A stretch of 64,000 bases of DNA from Bacillota bacterium. GTDB lineage: Bacteria > Bacillota > Clostridia > Christensenellales > CAG-138. Positions 1 through 7,484 of the stretch are shown one piece after another. Every line of letters begins with the position of its first letter. Within the stretch, counting starts at the first letter, position 1. The notes under the pieces were generated by a model that was not told the DNA's origin, ran no database searches, and saw nothing but the letters and a program-made list of their open reading frames with translations. A program made the translations under genes and the position numbers. The DNA lies in assembly GCA_023455425.1 (NCBI GenBank), contig JAEYCM010000029.1, forward strand, positions 1-64,000, given 5' to 3'.

Positions 1-302
1 TCCTTCAGCTTTGTGTACACACGCAGCATCCGGTCCAGCATATCCTCCGGGTCAGGAGACAGCGCCAGCATCGTCACGCTTGCCATTTTGGAGGCGCCCC
101 GAAAATTGGAGAAGATGCCCGTTCTGCTTTTAAGTAGTTCCCTGCTTTCTTTCATGGCCGCCGCATCCGCCGCTCTGTTTTGAACGGCATAGAGGCTTGC
201 GCACAGCGGATACAGGTAGGAATTCTCCCAACCGAAAGCGGACTTAATGATCTCCCTGTTTTCCACGAACAGTTCGCAGCGGTTTTGCAGTGTGTCTCTC
301 AT
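1..302 (-). CDS. DUF4003 family protein, N-terminal part (cut by window edge)
   Basis: The frame opens with ATG at 302, preceded by AGGAGA seven bases upstream, and runs off the left edge of the window. About 100 residues are visible. They include an ENREIIKSAFGWEN block, LYPLCASLYA, and KSRTGIFSNFRG followed by MLALSPDPE, which I recognise from DUF4003 (PF13170), a family of unknown function in Bacillota. No signal peptide or membrane segment is visible. The gene is separated by about 110 bases from the AT-rich patch to its right and has the more balanced composition of the rest of the window. The family call is fairly secure. No function can be given. Confidence 0.7.
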   Translation of the reverse strand, partial: MRDTLQNRCELFVENREIIKSAFGWENSYLYPLCASLYAVQNRAADAAAMKESRELLKSRTGIFSNFRGASKMASVTMLALSPDPEDMLDRMLRVYTKLK

Positions 303-411
303 ATACTTTCTCCTATAAGCCGATTATGGAAAATATCTTACAAAAGCTCCCGAAGCATATCAAAACAAAACTCTCATTATACTCATAATTGGATAGTAGA
401 TCGCCTTCCAT

Positions 412-873
412 CTATTCTAAAGAAATATGATACATTCTTGTCATATGCCCATTATTTTCTTCTACCATAGATATAAAGTCCCAACCACATTTTTCATAAA
501 AATCCGTATGCTCAGTTATCAAATATACATCAAGATATCCCATCATGGATAAGTCTCTACACACAAAATCCAACATCTTTTTTGCTATTCCCATATTCCT
601 ATAGCTCTTCTCTACATACAAAGCACAAATATTGGGGGTCAAATCCGTCCTCTTGTGAAAATCATTCTCTATAACACCCAACCCGGCAATAATTTCATTT
701 TCGTTCAGCATGAGATACCACTGCGGTACTTTTCCCGGTTTTTTCTGGCATTCTTGAATACTTTCCAAATATGCATCCAGCGGCACGTTCCACTTTTCAT
801 GAAACCAATTAGCCGCCAATTTATTTAAGTCTTCAGTATCTCTTAATAACGTAATCTTAAACTCTTCCGTCAC
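412..873 (-). CDS. GNAT family N-acetyltransferase
   Basis: This is a 153-residue protein starting at GTG 873. I prefer this start because GGAGG lies seven bases upstream; the longer ATG frame would begin inside the direct repeat. It has the GNAT order: acceptor-side N-terminus, the strand WYLMLNENEIIAGLGVIEND, strand ICALYVEKSYRNMGIAKKML carrying the acetyl-CoA pyrophosphate loop (R-x-x-G-I-A here, against the usual Q/R-x-x-G-x-G/A), and a C-terminal FYEKCGWDF motif. It should transfer an acetyl group from acetyl-CoA to an amine, but the substrate is unknown. The gene is AT-rich like its right-hand neighbours and follows the alpha/beta hydrolase gene in the same direction, so the two may be cotranscribed. 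Confidence 0.85.
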   Translation of the reverse strand: MTEEFKITLLRDTEDLNKLAANWFHEKWNVPLDAYLESIQECQKKPGKVPQWYLMLNENEIIAGLGVIENDFHKRTDLTPNICALYVEKSYRNMGIAKKMLDFVCRDLSMMGYLDVYLITEHTDFYEKCGWDFISMVEENNGHMTRMYHISLE

Positions 874-889
874 TATGATTCCTCCAAAT

Positions 890-934
890 ATATAAATAAT
901 GGGAAGTTCGGGGAAGAAAAAATTATGCTCATAA
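890..934. repeat. Direct repeat copy A (about 45 bp)
   Basis: A 45-bp segment recurs at 1905-1949 with three substitutions and one one-base offset near its right end. Its core is AAGTTCGGGGAAGA. Copy A overlaps the last codons of the hydrolase gene and forms the 5' leader of the GNAT gene. Copy B forms the 5' leader of the hydrolase gene. The hydrolase gene is therefore bracketed by the repeat. Confidence 0.85.
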
Positions 935-1867
935 CCTTTGACAGATATCACTTAGCGCGGCATTGTAATCGTTTGGATTTTCAATATCAGACAAGTGTCC
1001 CGCGTTCTCTATCCAATACAAGGCCTTATCAGGGGCAACAATATCGAAATAATATTTTTCTACCAATACGCTTGGAACTTGCCAGTCGTTGCGTCCGCAA
1101 ATAAAATAGACTGGAATATTGAATTTTGTAAAATCACAGGTATCATATGTGAGCAAGTTATTTATGAGATTGCAATTTGTTTGCATGGAGAACAGAAGCG
1201 TTGGAATATCATTCAATGAAAAAAGAGGACTTTTCATGAAGAGTGAAAGCATTTTGGCGTTGCCTCCACTATATCCGGCCAATTTATATTTCATCTGAAT
1301 GCTCCTAAAGAGTCCAATCATTTTTAAGGCGTTCTTCTGATTGATTGAAAACGGATAATCTTTGATGCGATTCATCTTTTTTATAGAGCCCTTATGGCTG
1401 CCTTGTTTTACTTGCTCATAACAGTAATCAAAGCCTACTTTTTCACCCTTTAAGAAATTGACTACTTGTCCCATGCCGATATAGGCAGACACGGTATCAG
1501 AATACCGCTTTATGTATTCAATGCCCAAGATGCTGCCCCATGAATGTCCCAACAAAACAATCTTTGAATTAGCATACCTCTTGCTGATGAACTGGATAGT
1601 TACTCTCAAATCATCAAGTAAGTTTTCCAGCATGATGTCTTGCGATTTTGTTTTGTTTTTTGTTTGAGTTTTTCCGGCCCCCCGTTGGTCGTAATATACG
1701 ACGTTGCAATTCTGCTGAGATAGTCTTGTTTTATAAGCAAAATGCACTTCAGACTGTCCGGGTCCGCCGTGAAGAAATAATATGACTATGTCCGATTGAG
1801 CGGGGTAATGCAAAAAGTACTGCTCTATATCATTGATTTGTACATACTCTTCGATATAGTTGCTCAT
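929..1867 (-). CDS. Alpha/beta hydrolase, proline-iminopeptidase-like
   Basis: This is a 312-residue alpha/beta hydrolase. ATG 1867 is chosen because GAGG lies eight bases upstream; the longer frame would run back into the repeat. It shows HGGPGQSE (the HGGPG oxyanion signature of prolyl iminopeptidases), YYDQRGAG, the nucleophile elbow GHSWGS with the catalytic serine, the acid-loop aspartate in GRNDWQVP, and the catalytic histidine in ENAGHLSD. Family members cleave N-terminal proline or small esters and amides. HGGPG plus DQRGAG argues for the S33 peptidase group, but the substrate is not certain. No signal peptide is visible, so it should be cytoplasmic. The gene is AT-rich and lies between two direct-repeat copies. 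Confidence 0.85.
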   Translation of the reverse strand: MSNYIEEYVQINDIEQYFLHYPAQSDIVILFLHGGPGQSEVHFAYKTRLSQQNCNVVYYDQRGAGKTQTKNKTKSQDIMLENLLDDLRVTIQFISKRYANSKIVLLGHSWGSILGIEYIKRYSDTVSAYIGMGQVVNFLKGEKVGFDYCYEQVKQGSHKGSIKKMNRIKDYPFSINQKNALKMIGLFRSIQMKYKLAGYSGGNAKMLSLFMKSPLFSLNDIPTLLFSMQTNCNLINNLLTYDTCDFTKFNIPVYFICGRNDWQVPSVLVEKYYFDIVAPDKALYWIENAGHLSDIENPNDYNAALSDICQRL

Positions 1868-1904
1868 ATAGGCGCCCTCATTCCCTTGTATGCTTTGCAG
1901 TATA

Positions 1905-1949
1905 ATATAAATAATGGAAAGTTCGGGGAAGAACAAATTTTGCTCAATA
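1905..1949. repeat. Direct repeat copy B (about 45 bp)
   Basis: This is the second copy of the repeat at 890-934. It lies just upstream of the hydrolase start. Both copies contain the near-palindrome TTCCCCGAA (minus strand) and lead into a gene, so the repeat could carry a shared promoter or operator as well as mark a duplication. Confidence 0.85.
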
Positions 1950-2051
1950 ATGAGAAATTAAGCATAGAAACTCAAATATCTGTTGTAAACATAATGGGCA
2001 TCGCAACAGACAGATAATTTTGCTTATCTTTTCGAATAAATAATGAAAAAA

Positions 2052-3587
2052 TTAAAATGGCAGTTCAGGCTCAATATACTTGCTTTCTATTGTTATTGTA
2101 TCAATTTTGTCCAACGCCGCTTGTTCGAGTTTATTGAGACTTCCTAAAAACGTATCTCTGATTCTATATTCCTTTATGTTTCCATAAGAGGTTTTCGCCC
2201 ATGGCTCAATAAATTTCCTTATTTCCAGTTTTGAAAGTACATCAGCATAATTCTGGGAAAGACAATTATTCAACTGGTTAATTTCTTCCCAATTTTGAAT
2301 CATTTTGATTTCTTGTTCACTCTGCCAGCCAGCAAAAAGATTTTTGCGTTCCAAGTCCAATATGTATTTAACAAACAGTACTTCTGGTGTTGTAAAGCCT
2401 TTGATAATTAAATTTTCAACCGGGTTTTCACTTTCCACAGTGACTTTTACCTCTTTGTGGTTCGAACAAGCCTGCTCAAGAAATTCTACAGCATTTTGAG
2501 AAAGCCGACGCAATTCTCTGTAAGCACCAATCACCATTTTATATGAGCTTGATTGTTCGAAGCTTCCATATGTATATTTTACAATCCCGTCATCGACTAA
2601 AATATCAAATCCGTCTTTGATAGGAAAATTAATTTTCTTTTTCGCAAGCCATTGATTTATATTGATTAAGTCATCGCCCACAAAATTTGTTTGTGTATCA
2701 TAGAAATAATATAAAATCATTAATTCTTTGTCAGAAAACTCTCTGCTTAAAACTCTTTTTTCAAGCGCATTGTTTCCGATGGGAAACGTTGCAGGTAATA
2801 CAATTCGTGACTTCATGACTTCATTATATTGCTCAATAACTCGGTCAATATTGGCATTTAATTTGACACTTGAGGTTATAAACTCAGGGAAACATCTTTT
2901 TACAATATCGCAGATAGCAGAGAGGTCACTTTTGCTATTGAGCCGCCTAATTTTGTGCTCACTATTAAGGAATCCTTCCATTACATTTTCATCAATCTCC
3001 GGTAACGCGATTACTATCTTTTCTATGTCAAGGAACCATATAATTCCCGCTTCGTTTTGGCAGTAAGCACTTTGATAATAGCCGGCCGATAATAAGACTA
3101 TATTCAAGATGCTCGCGCTCAAGTTTTCTTTCACTTCAGAAGATATCTTTTCTTCTACATCATTTCCTGGAAGAGAAGAGCAAAAGATGTTACTGTATGA
3201 AATTCCACAAACAGTTAGGAAACTTTCCAGAATATCGGCAACTTTCTTATCTACGCTTCTATGACTAATAAAAATTTTAGGAATTGTTTCGGTTTTTGAG
3301 GTTTTAACTCCTTCTTCCGAATAAGTTTTTGCATCGCCAACTAAGTGCAATTTTAGAATTCCAAGTACAGAATTTGCATCGCAAATACCCGTCCCGTTCC
3401 GCAGTAAAATTGCATCATCAATGTTAGGAAGTTCTTGTGAAAATACGTTTCGGATTTCAATGACGGTATCAAACAGCATGCTCTCCGCTTGAGCCACATA
3501 ATCAGGGTCAACGTTGTTATAGGCATCAAGCGCATCTGACAATGTCTTTATATACTCTTGAACAAATTGTCGTTTAGCTTGTGTCAT
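2052..3587 (-). CDS. TIR-domain protein, candidate defence NADase
   Basis: This 511-residue protein has a helical N-terminus (about 1-100), then a TIR domain (about 103-235) beginning PKIFISHRSVDKK. It contains the loop FCSSLPGNDVEEKI and, in YCQNEAGIIWF, Glu179 at the position of the catalytic glutamate of NAD-cleaving TIR domains. The C-terminal half looks like two related winged-helix-like units, one starting SDKELMILYYFYD (about 290) and one TTPEVLFVKYILD (about 410). Bacterial TIR proteins often deplete NAD or make cyclic ADP-ribose products in anti-phage defence. That role is inferred here. It starts at ATG 3587 with GGGGGA upstream. No partner gene (Argonaute, STING, SIR2, nucleotide cyclase) is adjacent, so if it defends, it would act alone or with distant genes. 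Confidence 0.8.
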   Translation of the reverse strand: MTQAKRQFVQEYIKTLSDALDAYNNVDPDYVAQAESMLFDTVIEIRNVFSQELPNIDDAILLRNGTGICDANSVLGILKLHLVGDAKTYSEEGVKTSKTETIPKIFISHRSVDKKVADILESFLTVCGISYSNIFCSSLPGNDVEEKISSEVKENLSASILNIVLLSAGYYQSAYCQNEAGIIWFLDIEKIVIALPEIDENVMEGFLNSEHKIRRLNSKSDLSAICDIVKRCFPEFITSSVKLNANIDRVIEQYNEVMKSRIVLPATFPIGNNALEKRVLSREFSDKELMILYYFYDTQTNFVGDDLININQWLAKKKINFPIKDGFDILVDDGIVKYTYGSFEQSSSYKMVIGAYRELRRLSQNAVEFLEQACSNHKEVKVTVESENPVENLIIKGFTTPEVLFVKYILDLERKNLFAGWQSEQEIKMIQNWEEINQLNNCLSQNYADVLSKLEIRKFIEPWAKTSYGNIKEYRIRDTFLGSLNKLEQAALDKIDTITIESKYIEPELPF

Positions 3588-3610
3588 ATAATTCCCCCAT
3601 ATAAACGATA

Positions 3611-3640
3611 ATTATATACGATGTATAATAAATTTATGAA
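3611..3640 (-). promoter_or_regulatory. Possible promoter of the TIR gene
   Basis: On the minus strand TTCATA and TATAAT are separated by 18 bases, ending about 25 bases before the ATG. The -10 hexamer is perfect. The -35 is poor, and the region is so AT-rich that a chance match is possible. Confidence 0.4.
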
Positions 3641-3906
3641 GCACTAATTTTACTATTAGTTAAGCCATATTCGATTTCCCATTATTGATATTATATACCA
3701 TAAGCAAGCAAATCAATAGACACTCATTATATAAATAATCTGTACCTCAAATTGCTCGATAAATAGGAATTTATCTGTGCCTTAGTACCAGACTTCTAAG
3801 AGACACCTAAAGCACCTGCGAAGGTAGCCTCAAGGGCGTTTTTTGCTATGCGAAATTACATCTCCATCATAACACAAGTATTGGTTGCTGCTCATTATTC
3901 TTTGCA
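3641..3906. other. Intergenic region without a gene
   Basis: Between the TIR gene and the end of the MATE-kinase gene I see no coding frame with a ribosome binding site, no clear terminator and no repeat. Composition changes from AT-rich to balanced near 3780, which probably marks the right edge of the acquired patch. Confidence 0.5.
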
Positions 3907-5877
3907 TTACATTTGGTTCATGGCACTGTTATGGCCTTTTACTTTTACGGCGTGCAGGATCAACTCCACGCATTGCTCTATGCCCATGCTGCTGTTGATG
4001 GATAAGTGATAGTGACGCGCCTCGCCCCATGTTTCATCGGTATAGTGGTTATAATAGCCCGCGCGCGCCTCATCGTTGTTCCTCACAGCTTGCCCTGCGT
4101 TTTCTACGAGCAGGCCGTATTTCCCGACCGCCCAGCGGACGCGCTGCTCAAAGGGGGCATGGATAAAAATGTGGATGCTGTTTTTGTTATCCCGAAGTAT
4201 ATGGTCCGCGCACCGGCCAACGATGACGCAGCAGCCCTTGCCCGCGATTTCCTCAATCACCTTGCTTTGGGCGATAAAAACCTGATCGGAAATCGGCATA
4301 TACTTGCGCCCGATGTACAGGCCGTATTCATAGCCTTTTGTCATTTTTTCTTCAGAATGCTCAACGGCTCCGGCGGATAGCTGTGCCTTTTGCGCGGACA
4401 GGCCGATGATTTCCCTGTCGTAGAAGGGAACGTTCAAAGCCTCGGCCACTTTGCGGCCAATGATACGGCCGCCCGAAGCATATTCACGGCTTATCGTAAT
4501 CACGCAGCCTCCATTGGCATAGATCGGTTCTGTAACAGCCGGCACTTCTTCGATTCCGAATGCCTCTTCTTTTCTTGTCTTTCTCACCAATAACTGCGAA
4601 ACGGCAAGGTGGCACACCTCACCGGCCAGGAAAGCAAAATACAGTCCTTTGGCGTTGAGCACAAACGTTGAAGCCAGCAAAAACACCTGAATGAACCCCA
4701 GGCAGCGCAGGAAAGAAATCAGCGTTGCATAGCCGTTCCGCTCCGTAGTCTGGAAAAAGAGGATATTCATCAATGTAACGCCGATAAAGATATAGGCCAA
4801 TGGGTATTGGCGGAGCATATGCGCCGTTAATTCCGTTAGTTCCACAGAACCACCGGCATGGAACAGAGGAACGATCCATCTGCCAAAGAGAATGCAGACG
4901 CCCACCAGTACGACGGAAGCAATGATGCTGCTGCGCACCCCGAGTCCGTACACATGGGAAAAGGGGTTCTTTTCTCCCTTGCCATGATGGAAGCTCATGA
5001 GCGGCTGCGTACCCTGCGCGACACCCATCACGACCATATTGATGATGGAGCATACATAGCTGACAATGGCATAAGCGGACACGCCCAGGGTGTCCGCGGT
5101 GCGTACAACCGCGAGGTTATACGAAAACGTGAGGGCGGGTACGCTGAACTCCATCAAAGCGGAAGCGATGCCGTTGCTCAACACTCTCTTTATCTCGCCA
5201 AAATGAAAGACCGGCTTGCGGATGCGCAGCGCGCCTTTTTTACGGATAAAGTGGCTGCTGTAGAATACCAGCTCGATGGTCATGCCAATACCGTTTGTGA
5301 TGGCAGCCACTTCGATGCCGTAGTGCAGGATAAGGATGAAAACAATATCGAGAATCGCGTTGATGACCGCCCCGAAAACGGAACCCAGCATGGCGATTTT
5401 AGGGTTTTCGTCGTTGCGGACAAACACGGAAAAACCGAAGGTGACCATTTGAATCAGCGAGAAAGGAGCCGACCATTTTAAATAGGGGATGGCATAGGGC
5501 AGCAGATCTTCATTCGCCCCCATAAATATGGACAGGCGCTCACGAAAGAAAAAGCCCCCTAACGCCAGCACAGCGCCGACGATTATGGATAACCATAGGC
5601 ACTGGCAGAAGATATTGTTCGCTTTTTCCGCTTCACCCTGGCCCTTATGAAAGGAATAGACATTCGCACCGCCTACGGCGATCAGCATCGCCAGCGCCAC
5701 GACGAGCATGCTGAACGGGAATACGACGTTGACAGCGCCGAGGGCGACTTCACCGATGCCCTGCCCGACAATAATGCCGTCCAGAATAATATAAAGGGCC
5801 TGCACAAGCATCCCGACGACTGACGGAACCACATACTTGGCAAATTGCTTGTTGATTTGCGTGTTTTGACTTACCAT
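3907..5877 (-). CDS. MATE-family transporter fused to a cytidylate-kinase-like domain
   Basis: This is a 656-residue fusion. ATG 5877 has AGGAGG seven bases upstream. Residues 1-440 are a MATE (multidrug and toxin extrusion) transporter: it opens QFAKYVVPSVVGMLVQALY, continues IIVGQGIG, and has about twelve hydrophobic segments. From about residue 455 comes a cytosolic domain of the Cytidylate_kin2 type (PF13189): VITISREYASGGRIIGRKVA is its P-loop region, followed by FYDREII, CCVIVGRCADHIL and HIFIHAPFEQRV. Stand-alone members resemble nucleotide monophosphate kinases. Joined to a pump, the domain may sense or modify a nucleotide, or energise or gate export; this is inference. The gene is divergent from a MerR regulator, and its promoter has the spacing MerR proteins act on. 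Confidence 0.9.
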   Translation of the reverse strand: MVSQNTQINKQFAKYVVPSVVGMLVQALYIILDGIIVGQGIGEVALGAVNVVFPFSMLVVALAMLIAVGGANVYSFHKGQGEAEKANNIFCQCLWLSIIVGAVLALGGFFFRERLSIFMGANEDLLPYAIPYLKWSAPFSLIQMVTFGFSVFVRNDENPKIAMLGSVFGAVINAILDIVFILILHYGIEVAAITNGIGMTIELVFYSSHFIRKKGALRIRKPVFHFGEIKRVLSNGIASALMEFSVPALTFSYNLAVVRTADTLGVSAYAIVSYVCSIINMVVMGVAQGTQPLMSFHHGKGEKNPFSHVYGLGVRSSIIASVVLVGVCILFGRWIVPLFHAGGSVELTELTAHMLRQYPLAYIFIGVTLMNILFFQTTERNGYATLISFLRCLGFIQVFLLASTFVLNAKGLYFAFLAGEVCHLAVSQLLVRKTRKEEAFGIEEVPAVTEPIYANGGCVITISREYASGGRIIGRKVAEALNVPFYDREIIGLSAQKAQLSAGAVEHSEEKMTKGYEYGLYIGRKYMPISDQVFIAQSKVIEEIAGKGCCVIVGRCADHILRDNKNSIHIFIHAPFEQRVRWAVGKYGLLVENAGQAVRNNDEARAGYYNHYTDETWGEARHYHLSINSSMGIEQCVELILHAVKVKGHNSAMNQM

Positions 5878-5920
5878 AACTGTTCCTCCTAATAGCGGGC
5901 GTTGACTTTCACAAGACCGC

Positions 5921-5951
5921 ATTATAAACTATACATATACTGAATAGTCAA
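5921..5951 (-). promoter_or_regulatory. MerR-type promoter with operator dyad
   Basis: On the minus strand TTGACT and TATAAT are separated by 19 bases, the over-long spacing typical of promoters twisted into register by MerR activators. The spacer region contains a 21-bp dyad at 5928-5948 with half-site ACTAT-CA-TATA, mirrored as TATA-TG-ATAGT. It drives the MATE-kinase gene and sits in the 102-bp gap next to the divergent merR-like gene, the natural source of the binding protein. Confidence 0.85.
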
Positions 5952-5979
5952 GCCATTAAGAAGACTAAAGGGGAAAAAC

Positions 5980-6825
5980 ATGCAAAGCAATCAGATGAGA
6001 ATCAGCGAATTTGCGCAGGTGACGGGAATTACACGAAGGAATCTTTTGTTCTATGACAAGATAGGGCTTTTGTCACCCGCCATGATCGATGACAACAATA
6101 AATACCGCTATTACACGTATCATCAGATCGACACTGCAAATGTCATCACCGTATTGCGAGAGATTGGCATGCCTCTCAAAGAAATCAAAGCGTATTTAAG
6201 TGGTCGTTCCCCGGAAACGCTCATTGGAATGCTTCGCGTGCAAAAGCAGGTTGTACAGGAAAAAATCATGTCGCTGACGCAAATCAGCGACATGCTCGAT
6301 ACCCGGATTGATTTAACTGAAAAAGGGATCGAAACGGGTGTTGGCTCCGACGTTATCGTCCTGAAAGAGTGCGAAGCGACGCCGATTTTGTTGGGGCCGC
6401 AACTTCCGGCGGACAGCCATATATTGACGGGCTGGTACTATCTCATAGACTTTTACAGCTTTTGCGAGGAAAACAAAGTAATTCGCGGGCTGCCAACGGG
6501 ATCGATTATTGACCACGCAGATTTGACGCAGGGCAACTTTGTCCATCCTTCCCGGTACTACTATCGCCCTGTAAGCGGGAGCAGCTACCCAACCAACGCG
6601 AAAAAGCCCAAAGGCTTATATGTCATCGGGCAGGAGCGCGCTGAGTATGCCAAAAGCCAGCATTTATATTCCCGCCTTTATAGCTATATCGAAGAAGCAA
6701 ATCTAAAGATTTGCGGCCATGCCTATGAGGAATACCTTCTTGACGAAATATCTATATCTGACCCCACTCAATATCTTTTGCAAGTAGCGATACATGTGCA
6801 AAAGGGAAACAAAATAGATAGGTGA
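5980..6825 (+). CDS. MerR-family transcriptional regulator with effector domain
   Basis: This 281-residue regulator starts at ATG 5980 behind AGGGG. The N-terminal winged helix reads RISEFAQVTGITRRNLLFYDKIGLL, then YRYYTYHQIDTANVITVLREIGMPLKEIKAYL, the standard MerR DNA-binding pattern. A coiled-coil linker runs from about 85 to 120. Residues 125-275 look like a GyrI/BmrR-type effector-binding fold, which binds small hydrophobic or cationic compounds. No cysteine cluster for metal sensing stands out. It probably activates the divergent transporter-kinase gene through the 19-bp-spaced promoter, giving drug-inducible export. Confidence 0.9.
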   Translation: MQSNQMRISEFAQVTGITRRNLLFYDKIGLLSPAMIDDNNKYRYYTYHQIDTANVITVLREIGMPLKEIKAYLSGRSPETLIGMLRVQKQVVQEKIMSLTQISDMLDTRIDLTEKGIETGVGSDVIVLKECEATPILLGPQLPADSHILTGWYYLIDFYSFCEENKVIRGLPTGSIIDHADLTQGNFVHPSRYYYRPVSGSSYPTNAKKPKGLYVIGQERAEYAKSQHLYSRLYSYIEEANLKICGHAYEEYLLDEISISDPTQYLLQVAIHVQKGNKIDR

Positions 6826-6953
6826 GTCGAACTTATTTAGATCCCGGATCTCTCTTGACGAATATAATTATAAACGAAATTTACTTTCCGATTGCGTAGG
6901 CTTCTGAAAAGGATACAAATCGGCACAGGCAACAACGCCTTCTGAGTTGGATT

Positions 6954-7220
6954 TTAAGAAATCATTGTAATCCATTCATCACATATAATTTCAAAGATCT
7001 CGCCATCTATGCTGATTATTTCATCAATGGGGATCGCCGTGCCATCGGTCATAAGGATAGCCCGATCATATTTGTCTATCCTCTTAGCCGTACCCATTGT
7101 AGTCACATAGGCCCCGCCATGCTTCTTTTCATCCGGCTTAAAGTAGGTAATGGCGATTCCGGGATGTTCCCCAATCAGGTCCGCAATGATACGCAGCCTA
7201 TCGTTCAAAGCATCCTTCGT
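6954..7220 (-). pseudogene. yolD-like gene, 3' part, cut off by IS110 insertion
   Basis: Reading on the minus strand, the frame continues ...KDALNDRLRIIADLIGEHPGIAITYF and ends in GTAKRIDKYDRAILMTDGT-IPIDEIISIDGEIF, the C-terminal two thirds of a YolD-like protein. YolD-like proteins are small partners of Y-family DNA polymerases in Bacillota. The missing first third lies on the other side of the insertion element at 8797-8975. Removing the element and one copy of the GT core restores one open frame of about 150 residues, so the break is clean and the gene was probably intact before insertion. Confidence 0.85.
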
Positions 7221-7224
7221 GTCT

Positions 7225-7430
7225 TGCTACTATACGAACACGGATTGGATACGGCAGCCAGCCGTGTTCTCTTTGTCATTGCCTAAGCTACAATAAAGGG
7301 AGTAATTGGCCTGGCGATCGTGTTATTGGGCTTTTACGTCCGGAGGCGAAACAGCCGACCATCCCTTTATTGTAGCGTTCGTTTTAAGCAGGTTGAACCA
7401 TGCGTTCGTGTCACCAAGCAAATTGAATCG
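7225..7430 (+). ncRNA. Putative bridge RNA of the IS110 element
   Basis: The non-coding left end folds well by eye. A first hairpin pairs GAACACGG (7236-7243) with CCGTGTTC (7262-7269). A 15-bp perfect stem pairs 7287-7301 with 7362-7376. Inside that stem TTGGC pairs with GCCGA, and GGGC/GTCC caps an inner hairpin, leaving two single-stranded flanks as in the target-binding loop of the IS621 bridge RNA. The right flank GGCGAAAC can pair with all eight bases of the right target GTTTCGTC (one G-T wobble). Downstream, 7384-7393 matches eight of ten bases of the element's own right end, including AGGT at the core. Limits of the transcript are guesses. Confidence 0.6.
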
Positions 7431-7484
7431 GCAATAAGTTAAGATGGCATCCAATTACACAAATACACATTTGGAGGAATGCAA

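Noticed and set aside
4858..5481. A 207-codon plus-strand open frame
   Set aside because: It is antisense to the MATE transporter and polar where the real product is hydrophobic; no ribosome binding site.
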